From Gammaproteobacteria bacterium (GTDB lineage: Bacteria > Gemmatimonadota > Gemmatimonadetes > Longimicrobiales > Gaopeijiaceae), in the NCBI GenBank assembly GCA_024638345.1, contig JAHEKL010000172.1:1-6213 (forward strand): 6,213 nt of DNA, read 5' to 3'. Of the stretch, positions 1 through 5,665 are shown piece by piece. How positions within the stretch are numbered: position 1 is the first letter of the stretch; the number at the start of each line of letters is the position of its first letter. Both the position numbers and the translations under genes were made by a program. The notes beneath the pieces are model-generated. The model ran no database searches and was not told the DNA's origin. It saw only the letters and a program-made list of their open reading frames with translations.

Positions 1-2025
1 GTGCTTGAGCAGGCCCTGTGCCGCGAGGACCATGGCGTCGTACGCCATGACCGCCGCCCCCCTCGCTTCCTCTTCGTCGGACCTGGGGTCGTCCACGACG
101 ACGGACGCGTCGAACGCGCGGCTCTCCGCATTGGCGAGGCTGAACTGAGTCAGGGTGACCACCTCTCCCGCGCATTCCCCGACTCCGATGTCCCCGATGG
201 AATACTCCCGCGCATCGTGCCAGTCGATGTAGTAGCTAGGATCCGCCTCGTAGGCCGGGACCTCGAGCAGGTCCTTCAGACGCTCCTTGATGTCCTTCTT
301 TCCGACCCGTGTCACCCAGCCTCTAAACGTCTCTTCTCCTTCCCGCTCCTGGGTGTACAGGTCCAAGAGCCGGTCCACCGCCTCGGGCACGCGCTTCGAA
401 GGGACGGCCCCGACCGCGAGCCCGTAGTTCCCAGCGTTCTCCTCCAAGGAGCCACCGAGCAGCAGCTGGAAGTGTGGGACCTTGAACGATCCGACGTTCC
501 GACTGGAGCCGTAGAACCCGATGTCCGCGATGTGATGCATTCCGCACGAGTTCGGGCAGCCGCTCACCTTCACGTGGACGTCCTTGAGAACCGGATGGAA
601 GTGAAGCCCCCGATCCTCGAATCTTTGCCGAAGTTCCGCACCCAAGCCCCTGGAGCTCGCGATCCCGAGCTTGCATGTGTCGGTTCCGGGGCAGGCGGTC
701 ACGTCCGTGATCGTCGTGGCTCCGGACAGCACGAGCTCAGCCGCGTGCAGGTCGTTGTAAAGCTCCGGAAGGTCCTGCTCGTGGATCCATCGTAGGAAGA
801 AGTTCTGGTCCACGGTCGTCCGCATCGCGTCCGGCGCGAACTTCCGCATGATGTCCGCCAGCTTTCGCGACTGACGCGAGGTGATGTCTCCGAGAGGAAG
901 GTTGACCGTGACGGCCACGAATCCGTCCTGTCTCTGTTGGTAGACGTTCGTCCTCACCCAGTCCTCGAAGCCGGGCGCCGGGTCGGCGGTCCCGTCCGTG
1001 GCCGGCTCGGAGAGGCCCTCGATCACCGGCAGGTGGGCTTCGTCGAGCCAGTCGGACCACCGCGGATCCTCCTCCATGCTCTGGAGTTCCTCGTCCACCA
1101 GGCGACGGAATTCCTCGATTCCGAGTTTCGCGACGAGAAACTTGATCCGTGCCTTGTTCCGGTTCCTCTTTTCGCCCAGTCGAGCATACACGCGCGAGAT
1201 CGCCTGGGAGACCGGAAGCATCTGGGCCTCGGGCATGAACTCGTAAAGCTCTTTCGCGACGTGGGGAACCGCGCCGAGCCCACCCCCGACCACGACGCGG
1301 AATCCTCGCTTCTCCACGCCATCGACAGTCTGCACGGCAGCCACGAAGCCCAAGTCGTGCATCATCACCCGGGCGCAGCCCTCCTGACCGCATCCGGAGT
1401 AGGCGATCTTGAACTTGCGACCGAAATCCTGCACATCGCGGTGACCGAGGAGGAACCAGGTCTCCGCCTTCGCGTAAGGCGAGATATCGAACTGCTCGTC
1501 GCGACAGACTCCCGCTTTCGGACATCCGGTCACGTTTCGGACCGAGTTCCCGCAGGCCTCACGCGTGGTGATGCCCACCGAAGCCAGCCGCCGGTGCATG
1601 TCGGGCGTATCCTCGATGTCGACGAAATGGAGCTGGATATCCTGCCGAGTGGTGATGTGCAGGACGCCGTTCGAATACTCCTCTGCACAGTCGGCCAGGA
1701 CCTCGACCTGCTCCGCCGAGAGCTTCCCGAACGGAATCTTGATTCGCTGCATTCCGGGGGCGTCCCACTCGGTCTCGGGGCCTTTGGTCAGTCCTCTACG
1801 TGGGAACGGGATGTCCTGGGTTTCCGTGCCATCGTAGCGCTGTCCGTTGTCGTATCGTTGGCCATACGCCCCACGTCGCAGGCGCAGCTCGGCGAACACC
1901 TTCTCCTCGAGCTTCGTCTGCTTCCGAAGCTCCATCTGGTTCTCGTAGACGTCGATCTCCTCGGCCATTTCCGGGGGGATGCGATCGGCGAGAACCTCTC
2001 TCCACGTTCGGATATCGGCGCTCAT
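1..2025 (-). CDS. Ferredoxin-type siroheme sulfite (or nitrite) reductase with C-terminal extension, partial (3' end outside window)
   Basis: Reduces sulfite to sulfide with six electrons at a coupled siroheme/[4Fe-4S] centre in the cytoplasm. Reading the minus strand from the ATG at 2025 gives 675 open codons to the window edge with no stop. Two ferredoxin-like/sulfite-reductase repeats are visible. Cluster ligands are C445 and C451 (ACPGTDTC) and C490 and C494 (GCPNSC). Likely anion/siroheme-contacting residues are R127 (TTRQD), R163 (NSVRN), K204 and K206 (KFK), as in NirA/SirA-type enzymes. The catalytic core seems to end near residue 590. About 85 further residues follow (GVGECAGE near 613-620, then an Ala-rich helix), possibly a HEPN-like helical domain. 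The gene starts 29 bases after cysH, which favours sulfite over nitrite as substrate. The Shine-Dalgarno is weak (GAAGAG), so coupling to cysH is likely. Sulfite versus nitrite cannot be settled from sequence alone. Confidence 0.93.
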   Translation of the reverse strand, partial: MSADIRTWREVLADRIPPEMAEEIDVYENQMELRKQTKLEEKVFAELRLRRGAYGQRYDNGQRYDGTETQDIPFPRRGLTKGPETEWDAPGMQRIKIPFGKLSAEQVEVLADCAEEYSNGVLHITTRQDIQLHFVDIEDTPDMHRRLASVGITTREACGNSVRNVTGCPKAGVCRDEQFDISPYAKAETWFLLGHRDVQDFGRKFKIAYSGCGQEGCARVMMHDLGFVAAVQTVDGVEKRGFRVVVGGGLGAVPHVAKELYEFMPEAQMLPVSQAISRVYARLGEKRNRNKARIKFLVAKLGIEEFRRLVDEELQSMEEDPRWSDWLDEAHLPVIEGLSEPATDGTADPAPGFEDWVRTNVYQQRQDGFVAVTVNLPLGDITSRQSRKLADIMRKFAPDAMRTTVDQNFFLRWIHEQDLPELYNDLHAAELVLSGATTITDVTACPGTDTCKLGIASSRGLGAELRQRFEDRGLHFHPVLKDVHVKVSGCPNSCGMHHIADIGFYGSSRNVGSFKVPHFQLLLGGSLEENAGNYGLAVGAVPSKRVPEAVDRLLDLYTQEREGEETFRGWVTRVGKKDIKERLKDLLEVPAYEADPSYYIDWHDAREYSIGDIGVGECAGEVVTLTQFSLANAESRAFDASVVVDDPRSDEEEARGAAVMAYDAMVLAAQGLLKH

Positions 2026-2054
2026 GGCTCTTCAGTCCAGGTCTGGTTTGGTGA

Positions 2055-2774
2055 TCAGATTCCGTGAAGACCGCATTCGACTCGAACACTACCCCGCCAC
2101 CTACCCGCTCGTTCATGCTCGCCCGGCCTGATCGGCGTGGTCAGCGGAGCGTCCCCGATGCTGGCGTATCCCAGATCGTGCAAAGGGTGATAGGCAACCT
2201 TGTGAGCCCGGATGAAGTCCCATACATCCTCCAGACTCCAGTAGGCGAGGGGGTTGATCTTCACTTGAGTGGCCAGCTCGATCGGGAGCAGCGACGCTCG
2301 GGTTGGGGACTGATCTCGTCGGCGGCCGGTGATCCAGCCGTCGACACCCTTCAGCGCCTCCTTCATCGGCTCGATCTTCGTCCGCTGATGAAAGAGGTCC
2401 TCGTCTCGCTCCCAGAGCCTCGGTCCGTGCTCGGCCACGAACGCCTTCCGTGACGGTGCTGCCTTATAGGTTCGAACCTCCAACCCGTATCGGTCCGCGA
2501 CCTCGAGCGCGTGTCCGAGCGTCTCGGGAAAGTGGTACAGAGTGTCGATGAAGATCACCGGAATGCGAATCCCTTCCTCCGCGAGGAGATGGATCAGCAT
2601 CATCCCGCCTACTCCGAAGGTCGAGGACATCACGAGCCGACCCGACTGAAACGCTTCATGCGCCCACCGGAGGATCTCCGTGGGATACGACTTCTCGAAC
2701 CGTGCGTTGAGCTCGGCCGCCTCGCCTTCGTTCATCACATTCGTGACGGAAGCCGGCCGGGACGCGAGACTCAT
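2055..2774 (-). CDS. cysH: Phosphoadenylyl-sulfate (PAPS) reductase, thioredoxin-dependent type
   Basis: Reduces PAPS to sulfite and adenosine 3',5'-bisphosphate in assimilatory sulfate reduction. The 239-residue product has the adenylyl-sulfate reductase motifs in order: P-loop-like SSTFGVGG (50-57), IDTLYHFPETL (76-86), GRRRDQSPTR (150-159), the KINPLAYWSLEDVWDFI segment (172-188) and the catalytic C-terminal ECGLH with C234. The CC and CxxC cysteines that bind [4Fe-4S] in APS reductases are absent: the sequence reads FHQRTKIEPM (129-137) and SIGDAPLTTP (205-214). C234 is the only cysteine. By family knowledge this predicts a cluster-free, PAPS-preferring, thioredoxin-linked enzyme. The ATG at 2774 has a weak GGA eight bases upstream; the next in-frame ATG (codon 14) has none. 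The gene lies 29 bases before the sulfite reductase and behind a cysteine-codon leader and terminator, so it probably forms a separately controlled two-gene (or longer) unit. Confidence 0.95.
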   Translation of the reverse strand: MSLASRPASVTNVMNEGEAAELNARFEKSYPTEILRWAHEAFQSGRLVMSSTFGVGGMMLIHLLAEEGIRIPVIFIDTLYHFPETLGHALEVADRYGLEVRTYKAAPSRKAFVAEHGPRLWERDEDLFHQRTKIEPMKEALKGVDGWITGRRRDQSPTRASLLPIELATQVKINPLAYWSLEDVWDFIRAHKVAYHPLHDLGYASIGDAPLTTPIRPGEHERAGRWRGSVRVECGLHGI

Positions 2775-2775
2775 C

Positions 2776-2809
2776 TAGTGATTCCAGTCATGTAGTGATT
2801 CCAGTCGTG
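2776..2809 (-). repeat. 17-bp tandem duplication over the cysH translation start
   Basis: Two adjacent 17-base copies (2776-2792 and 2793-2809) differ at one base. On the minus strand each carries ACTGGAATCACTA followed by a base and ATGA at the junction. The copy nearest cysH supplies its weak ribosome-binding region and leads into its ATG at 2774. The upstream copy presents a second ATG at 2791, opening a six-codon frame (MTGITR) whose TGA overlaps the cysH ATG as ATGA. The sequence repeat is certain; any effect on translation is inference. Confidence 0.85.
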
Positions 2810-2861
2810 CGGACCTCTGGCTCATCGAGATCAGGGTTCTCCGAGAAGACCTCTGGACACG

Positions 2862-2887
2862 AAAACGGCCCCGACCTGTTGGGGCCG
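2862..2887 (-). terminator. Intrinsic terminator / attenuator hairpin before cysH
   Basis: On the minus strand, CGGCCCC (2887-2881) pairs perfectly with GGGGCCG (2872-2866) around an eight-base loop, and is followed at once by TTTT (2865-2862). The U run is short and then interrupted by C, so termination may be partial. It lies between the cysteine-codon leader ORF and cysH and points into the cysH-sulfite reductase unit. That is where an attenuator, rather than an end-of-operon terminator, would be. The 5' arm is duplicated upstream (GGCCCC again at 2892-2887), allowing alternative pairing. Confidence 0.7.
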
Positions 2888-2943
2888 GGGCCGAAGATCG
2901 GAGCGCGGTGTCTCCTACGCGCGGCGTCTCCCGGACCCTCCCC
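2881..2943 (-). promoter_or_regulatory. Putative antiterminator pairing region of the cysteine attenuator
   Basis: The segment 2943-2931 on the minus strand (GGGGAGGGTCCGG) is the 3' arm of the leader hairpin. It can instead pair with 2893-2881 (CGGCCCCGGCCCC), which contains the 5' arm of the terminator. The hand alignment gives GGGG/CCCC, a small internal loop, GGG/CCC, one mismatch, then CCG/CGG: about ten G-C pairs. This structure excludes the terminator hairpin. It is a hand-drawn model; no folding energies were computed, and in such GC-rich sequence some complementarity is expected by chance. Confidence 0.5.
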
Positions 2944-3001
2944 TGCCTCGGGGGGTCTCGCAGCAACACATCGCGCAACACATTGCGGTGATCTGGCTCA
3001 T
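2915..3001 (-). CDS. Cysteine-rich leader peptide (28 aa), candidate ribosome-mediated attenuator ORF
   Basis: A short ORF from ATG at 3001 to TAG at 2915-2917, beginning MSQITA and then MCCAMCCC: cysteine codons TGT TGC and TGT TGC TGC are residues 8, 9, 12, 13 and 14, between 2980 and 2960. The rest is Arg/Gly/Pro-rich and not domain-like. GAGGA lies one base before the ATG, closer than usual. A leaderless start is also possible, with a TGGTAT hexamer at 3013-3008 as -10. Downstream come a hairpin starting directly after the last Cys codon, a terminator-like hairpin, and then cysH. Ribosomes stalling on Cys codons when charged tRNA-Cys is scarce would favour read-through into cysH. Polycysteine leader ORFs acting this way are known in mycobacteria. 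Translation here is unproven, but the placement upstream of cysteine-pathway genes is hard to explain otherwise. Confidence 0.75.
   Translation of the reverse strand: MSQITAMCCAMCCCETPRGRGGSGRRRA
2934..2957 (-). promoter_or_regulatory. Leader hairpin (1:2 stem) abutting the cysteine codons
   Basis: On the minus strand GACCCCCC (2957-2950) pairs with GGGGAGGGTC (2943-2934), using one bulged A, to make an eight-pair stem around a short loop. Its 5' arm begins two bases after the final Cys codon (2962-2960), so a ribosome paused on the Cys run would cover that arm and free the 3' arm. This is the position expected of the 1:2 stem in a classical amino-acid attenuator. Confidence 0.6.
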
Positions 3002-3065
3002 GTCCTCATACCAATCGGTGGGTCTCGGCGCAGGTTCCCACCCCCGCCTGCCCGAAGGTCCGCTG

Positions 3066-3094
3066 AGTCTACCCCTGGCCCTAGACGGGGTCAA
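3066..3094 (-). promoter_or_regulatory. Sigma70-like promoter for the leader-cysH-sulfite reductase unit
   Basis: On the minus strand TTGACC (3094-3089, five of six matches to TTGACA) is followed by a 17-base spacer and TAGACT (3071-3066, four of six matches to TATAAT). The -35 overlaps the stop codon of the chelatase gene (CCTTGACC). Transcription would begin near 3060, giving an untranslated stretch of about 58 bases before the leader ORF at 3001. Spacing is ideal and the location matches the attenuator; no start site is proven. Confidence 0.55.
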
Positions 3095-4551
3095 GGCCCA
3101 GGCGACGCGACTTCGACTCGTTTCCTCGGGTTGCGAAACTCCCGAGCCGCTTCCGAGAGGAAGAAGGCACAGGGCGCTGGACACCCCACCGCAGACTCCC
3201 ACCTCTCCGGCGGGAGCTCGTCGCTTGTACCCGACGTGCCGGGGATCTCTCCCGACGGCTGGGACCCGGCTTTCGCCCACGTCGGTTCACGGAGACAGCT
3301 CACCCGGGCGCAACATCTGACGACCAGGGCCGACACGCGGTCCGGGCCCAGCTCGACCGTGCATGCATACATCCCGCTTTGTCGCGCGGCCGTTTCCTCG
3401 AACGAGCGGACCGGCAGGGCACCCGAGCAGCCGAGATACCAGTGAACCGGCGCGGTCGGGTAGAGCTCGGCGTAGACTTCCCACATCTCTGCCTCGCTCA
3501 GACCTACGAAGCACCAACCTCCGGGAAGGTCGGGAGAGGTCTTCAAGCTTCTGTACGCCCCGTCGGAAGTGGACGCTGCAAGGCGCCGAGCGTCGGCCGC
3601 AGAGTGCAGTGGGCAGAGTGACTCGCTCGGTACGGCACGGTCGGCGCGGTGTCGGATCTCGAAGCCTAGGGAATCCGACCAGGACACCAGCGTCTGCAGG
3701 AACTCACGACTCTCGCCCTCGGCGGCGCGAATCCATCGGGTGAACTCCGCTCGCGCCTTCGTGGCGGACGAAGCCACATCCGTAGTGAGATCTCGCGGTG
3801 GATCTGGAACCGGAAGCTCGCTCGTGACGATGTCCGCCACGACGTCCGTCAGGGAGGGATGGGTACCGACCGGAAGCGCATACCAGACTCTCCCGGGTCC
3901 GTCACCCGCCTCCGATCGCCCGGACGCGAGGTCCTCGGGAATGGTCGTGCCCACGTGCCAGCCCTCGGAGATGAAGAACGGAACGATGATCCGGTCTCCA
4001 TGGGCACTCTCTGCGAGGACCCTCTCCAGGGTCGGCTCCTGATCCAAAAAGGCGGCCACAACACTGTGGTACCCACCGGAGTCAGCGAGCTGCTCGACGA
4101 TCGAGCGCGTGGTCGCACCGGAGCGCGGATGCCGGTCTGTCCCGTGACCCAGGACGACGAGGGTGGTCAGCGCGCGCTCAGCCAAGGGCGCCACCCGCGT
4201 GGCGCGATCCTGGACGATTCGGGCCATCGCAGAGTGTGTGCCCACCGGAGGGCAGTACTGAATACGGCGACCGTTCCGCATCGTGCACCGCCCCTCGAGG
4301 TTCAGCTCGCGAGGCAGTACGGTCTCGGTGAAGTATCCTTCACTGGTGAAGACGGGCACGACGAAGACGAGCGGGCTCTCGACCAGATCGAATGCGGAGT
4401 GGAGGAAGGGCTCTTCCTTCCAGAACGCTACCCGGACCTCGGAGAACCGGCCGCTCGCCCGAAGGGCCGCAGCCAAGTCGTGGATCGGGCGTGAGGAATC
4501 CGGGCTGAGCTGGGACCCATGCCCGACCAGCAGAACTGCCGCCTCGATCAG
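3091..4551 (-). CDS. Sirohydrochlorin ferrochelatase-like protein: two CbiX domains plus DR2241-like iron-sulfur C-terminal domain
   Basis: Predicted to insert metal into sirohydrochlorin; next to a siroheme enzyme the product is probably siroheme. Numbering from 4551 (486 aa), the first CbiX domain spans about 5-118 (VLLVGHGS, H11; KEEP near 46-49; FTSEGYFTETVLP). The second spans about 128-240 (LGHGT, H136; DQEP near 170-173; FFISEGWHVGTTIP, H199). The repeat-2 triad H136/E172/H199 is intact, while repeat 1 has GYF where repeat 2 has GWH. The C-terminal 200 residues are cysteine-rich: C413, C414 and C419 (CCARVSC) and C457 and C461 (CPAPC), resembling the [4Fe-4S] domain of Deinococcus DR2241. 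There is no ATG or clear Shine-Dalgarno at the start. The CTG at 4551 overlaps the ferredoxin TGA as CTGA, and an in-frame GTG at 4599 is the alternative. Translation probably depends on coupling to the ferredoxin gene. Family certain, start uncertain. Confidence 0.85.
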   Translation of the reverse strand: MIEAAVLLVGHGSQLSPDSSRPIHDLAAALRASGRFSEVRVAFWKEEPFLHSAFDLVESPLVFVVPVFTSEGYFTETVLPRELNLEGRCTMRNGRRIQYCPPVGTHSAMARIVQDRATRVAPLAERALTTLVVLGHGTDRHPRSGATTRSIVEQLADSGGYHSVVAAFLDQEPTLERVLAESAHGDRIIVPFFISEGWHVGTTIPEDLASGRSEAGDGPGRVWYALPVGTHPSLTDVVADIVTSELPVPDPPRDLTTDVASSATKARAEFTRWIRAAEGESREFLQTLVSWSDSLGFEIRHRADRAVPSESLCPLHSAADARRLAASTSDGAYRSLKTSPDLPGGWCFVGLSEAEMWEVYAELYPTAPVHWYLGCSGALPVRSFEETAARQSGMYACTVELGPDRVSALVVRCCARVSCLREPTWAKAGSQPSGEIPGTSGTSDELPPERWESAVGCPAPCAFFLSEAAREFRNPRKRVEVASPGP

Positions 4552-4790
4552 GGGGACAGACCGAAGTGCGTGTAGTTCTTCTCGATGAAGGCCGTCCACT
4601 CCGTGGGCACGTCCGTATCCGGGAAGATCGCCTGCACCGGACACTCCGGTTCGCACGCCCCGCAGTCGATGCACTCCTCCGGGTGGATGTAGAACTGATC
4701 GTCCGCCTCGTAGATGCAGTCGACCGGGCAGACATCGACGCAACTGGCGTCCTTCGTCTCGATGCAGGGCTCGGCGATGATATAGGTCAT
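4548..4790 (-). CDS. fdxA: 7Fe ferredoxin, FdxA type ([3Fe-4S][4Fe-4S])
   Basis: Small cytoplasmic electron carrier of 80 residues. The cysteine pattern is C9-x7-C17-x3-C21-x3-C25 followed by C40-x2-C43-x2-C46-x3-C50. By comparison with Azotobacter ferredoxin I, C9, C17 and C50 would hold the [3Fe-4S] cluster and C21, C40, C43 and C46 the [4Fe-4S] cluster, leaving C25 free. The C-terminal segment after the clusters (PTEWTAFIEKNYTHFG) is typical of FdxA. The ATG overlaps the JAMM stop codon as ATGA, with AGAGGA a few bases upstream. Lying in the same cluster as a ferredoxin-type sulfite reductase and the siroheme chelatase, it is a reasonable electron donor for sulfite reduction, although this is inferred from position only. 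Confidence 0.95.
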   Translation of the reverse strand: MTYIIAEPCIETKDASCVDVCPVDCIYEADDQFYIHPEECIDCGACEPECPVQAIFPDTDVPTEWTAFIEKNYTHFGLSP

Positions 4791-5314
4791 GTGTCCTCTT
4801 CCTTCCTCACTCCCTCGTCCACCTTGCTGGAATCCCGTCTGCTCGAGGATCGATCCTCAGCGATGCGAATCTCCCTGGGCGATTCGTCGTCCACCTCATC
4901 GATCCGCCACGCCCGGACCGAGGCCCCCCGTCCACCGACTCCGGGCCTGACGATCACCCAAACCTTGTCCGGCCAGAGAGCCATGTAGCCTCTGTCCACC
5001 ACGGAGGGTATCGGATCGCTGTCCGGATGGGAATGGTAGAACCCCACCACCTCCTCATCGGAGCCCCGAGTGGACCTCTCCTCAGCGAGAAGGCGTCGTG
5101 GATCGATCTCGAACCTGTACGTCCTCTCGGTCGGCAGTGCCCTATTCTCGCAGCTGATCGTGCGCGTTACCCGGATTCGGTCCCCGGATCTGCGCCCCAC
5201 GACCAGCCCACACGACTCCTCCGGCACCGTTGCGACCGCCTCCCGGATGAGCTCATCCATGCGGTCGCCGGCGAGATCGAGGACGCCGGACCCGAACCCC
5301 TTCGGTCCGTTCAA
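4787..5314 (-). CDS. JAMM/MPN-family metalloprotease (Mec/QbsD/HcyD-like)
   Basis: Zinc isopeptidase-type enzyme of about 175 aa that acts on sulfur-carrier proteins. The full JAMM signature is present: E33 in PEESCGLVVG, then H94-S-H96-x7-S104-x2-D107 (HSHPDSDPIPSVVD). Characterised relatives either release cysteine from the CysO-Cys adduct (Mycobacterium Mec) or trim extra C-terminal residues from a MoaD/ThiS-like carrier to expose Gly-Gly (QbsD, HcyD). The carrier gene immediately upstream has exactly such a tail. The start is a TTG at 5314 overlapping the carrier stop as TTGA. An ATG at 5260 is an alternative, but it would remove the predicted first strand of the MPN fold. The last 35 residues are charged, probably disordered, and follow the catalytic core. 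The gene overlaps the ferredoxin gene by four bases. Confidence 0.9.
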   Translation of the reverse strand: MNGPKGFGSGVLDLAGDRMDELIREAVATVPEESCGLVVGRRSGDRIRVTRTISCENRALPTERTYRFEIDPRRLLAEERSTRGSDEEVVGFYHSHPDSDPIPSVVDRGYMALWPDKVWVIVRPGVGGRGASVRAWRIDEVDDESPREIRIAEDRSSSRRDSSKVDEGVRKEEDT

Positions 5315-5601
5315 CCCGGAAGCTCGCCGCCCCCCGCGATCGAAGGTACGATCGAGACCTCGTCCCCAGCCTTGACCTCTGTGTCGAGGTCGTTCTCGAA
5401 GCGGATGTCCGAGCCGTTCACGAAGACGTTCAAGAATTGCTTGATCTCCCCGTCGTCGCCCATGATCCGACCGATGAGACCTGGGTTCTCCTTCCCGAGA
5501 TCATCGAGCAACTCCCGAACCGTCGAACCGGCGGCGTTCAGCTCCGACTCGCCGTTGGTCAGCTTTCGGAGCGCACTCGGAATCCTGATCGTCACGCTCA
5601 T
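5311..5601 (-). CDS. MoaD/ThiS-family sulfur carrier protein with C-terminal tail after Gly-Gly
   Basis: A beta-grasp ubiquitin-like carrier of 96 aa: N-terminal strand SVTIRIPSALRKLT, helix STVRELLDDLG, central FLNVFVNGSDIRF, and C-terminal DEVSIVPSIAGGG. Carriers of this family are adenylated and thiocarboxylated at a terminal Gly-Gly. Here four or five residues follow (ending GGGELPG), so the encoded form cannot be activated directly and should need trimming, plausibly by the adjacent JAMM protease. The start at 5601 is preferred because GGAGG (5614-5610) sits eight bases before it; the ATG at 5607 is only two bases from it. The neighbours (ThrC-like enzyme, JAMM) fit a CysO-, QbsE- or HcyS-like role in amino-acid sulfur transfer rather than molybdopterin or thiamine synthesis. 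Confidence 0.9.
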   Translation of the reverse strand: MSVTIRIPSALRKLTNGESELNAAGSTVRELLDDLGKENPGLIGRIMGDDGEIKQFLNVFVNGSDIRFENDLDTEVKAGDEVSIVPSIAGGGELPG

Positions 5602-5616
5602 CCCCATTTCCTCCCT
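5602..5616 (-). promoter_or_regulatory. Ribosome binding site of the sulfur-carrier gene
   Basis: AGGGAGGAA on the minus strand is the strongest Shine-Dalgarno seen in the window. Its GGAGG core (5614-5610) is eight bases from the ATG at 5601 but only two from the in-frame ATG at 5607, which decides the start in favour of 5601. Confidence 0.75.
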
Positions 5617-5665
5617 GTCGCCTCAAGTGCGTGAGGCACCCCGTCTGAGCGCGGGCCTCGATGTG

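Noticed and set aside
1..2067. Long plus-strand open frames (1-795 and 937-2067)
   Set aside because: They lie antisense to the sulfite reductase frame, which carries all family motifs. Their products are Arg/Leu/Val-rich with no recognisable domain, as expected for opposite-strand frames in GC-rich DNA.
2812..2856. Nine-base direct repeat gacctctgg (2812-2820 and 2848-2856) and inverted repeat ttctcCgagaa (2837-2847)
   Set aside because: Both are short enough to occur by chance; they could be regulator sites, but nothing else in the sequence supports this.
2775..2981. Minus-strand frame of 68 codons ending just before cysH
   Set aside because: It needs a GTG start inside the polycysteine ORF in another frame, shows no domain, and reads straight through the terminator hairpin.
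2862..3060. SAM or other known riboswitch in the cysH leader
   Set aside because: I could not find conserved riboswitch core elements; the Cys-codon ORF plus terminator explains the region better.
3998..4735. Alternative frames over the chelatase and ferredoxin genes on both strands
   Set aside because: Low-complexity Arg/Ser-rich translations overlapping genes with clear catalytic and cluster motifs.
5608..5665. Small hairpin CCTCA/TGAGG (5621-5636) between the ThrC-like and carrier genes, as a terminator
   Set aside because: Only five pairs and no U run follows on either strand; the genes are only 64 bases apart and likely co-transcribed.
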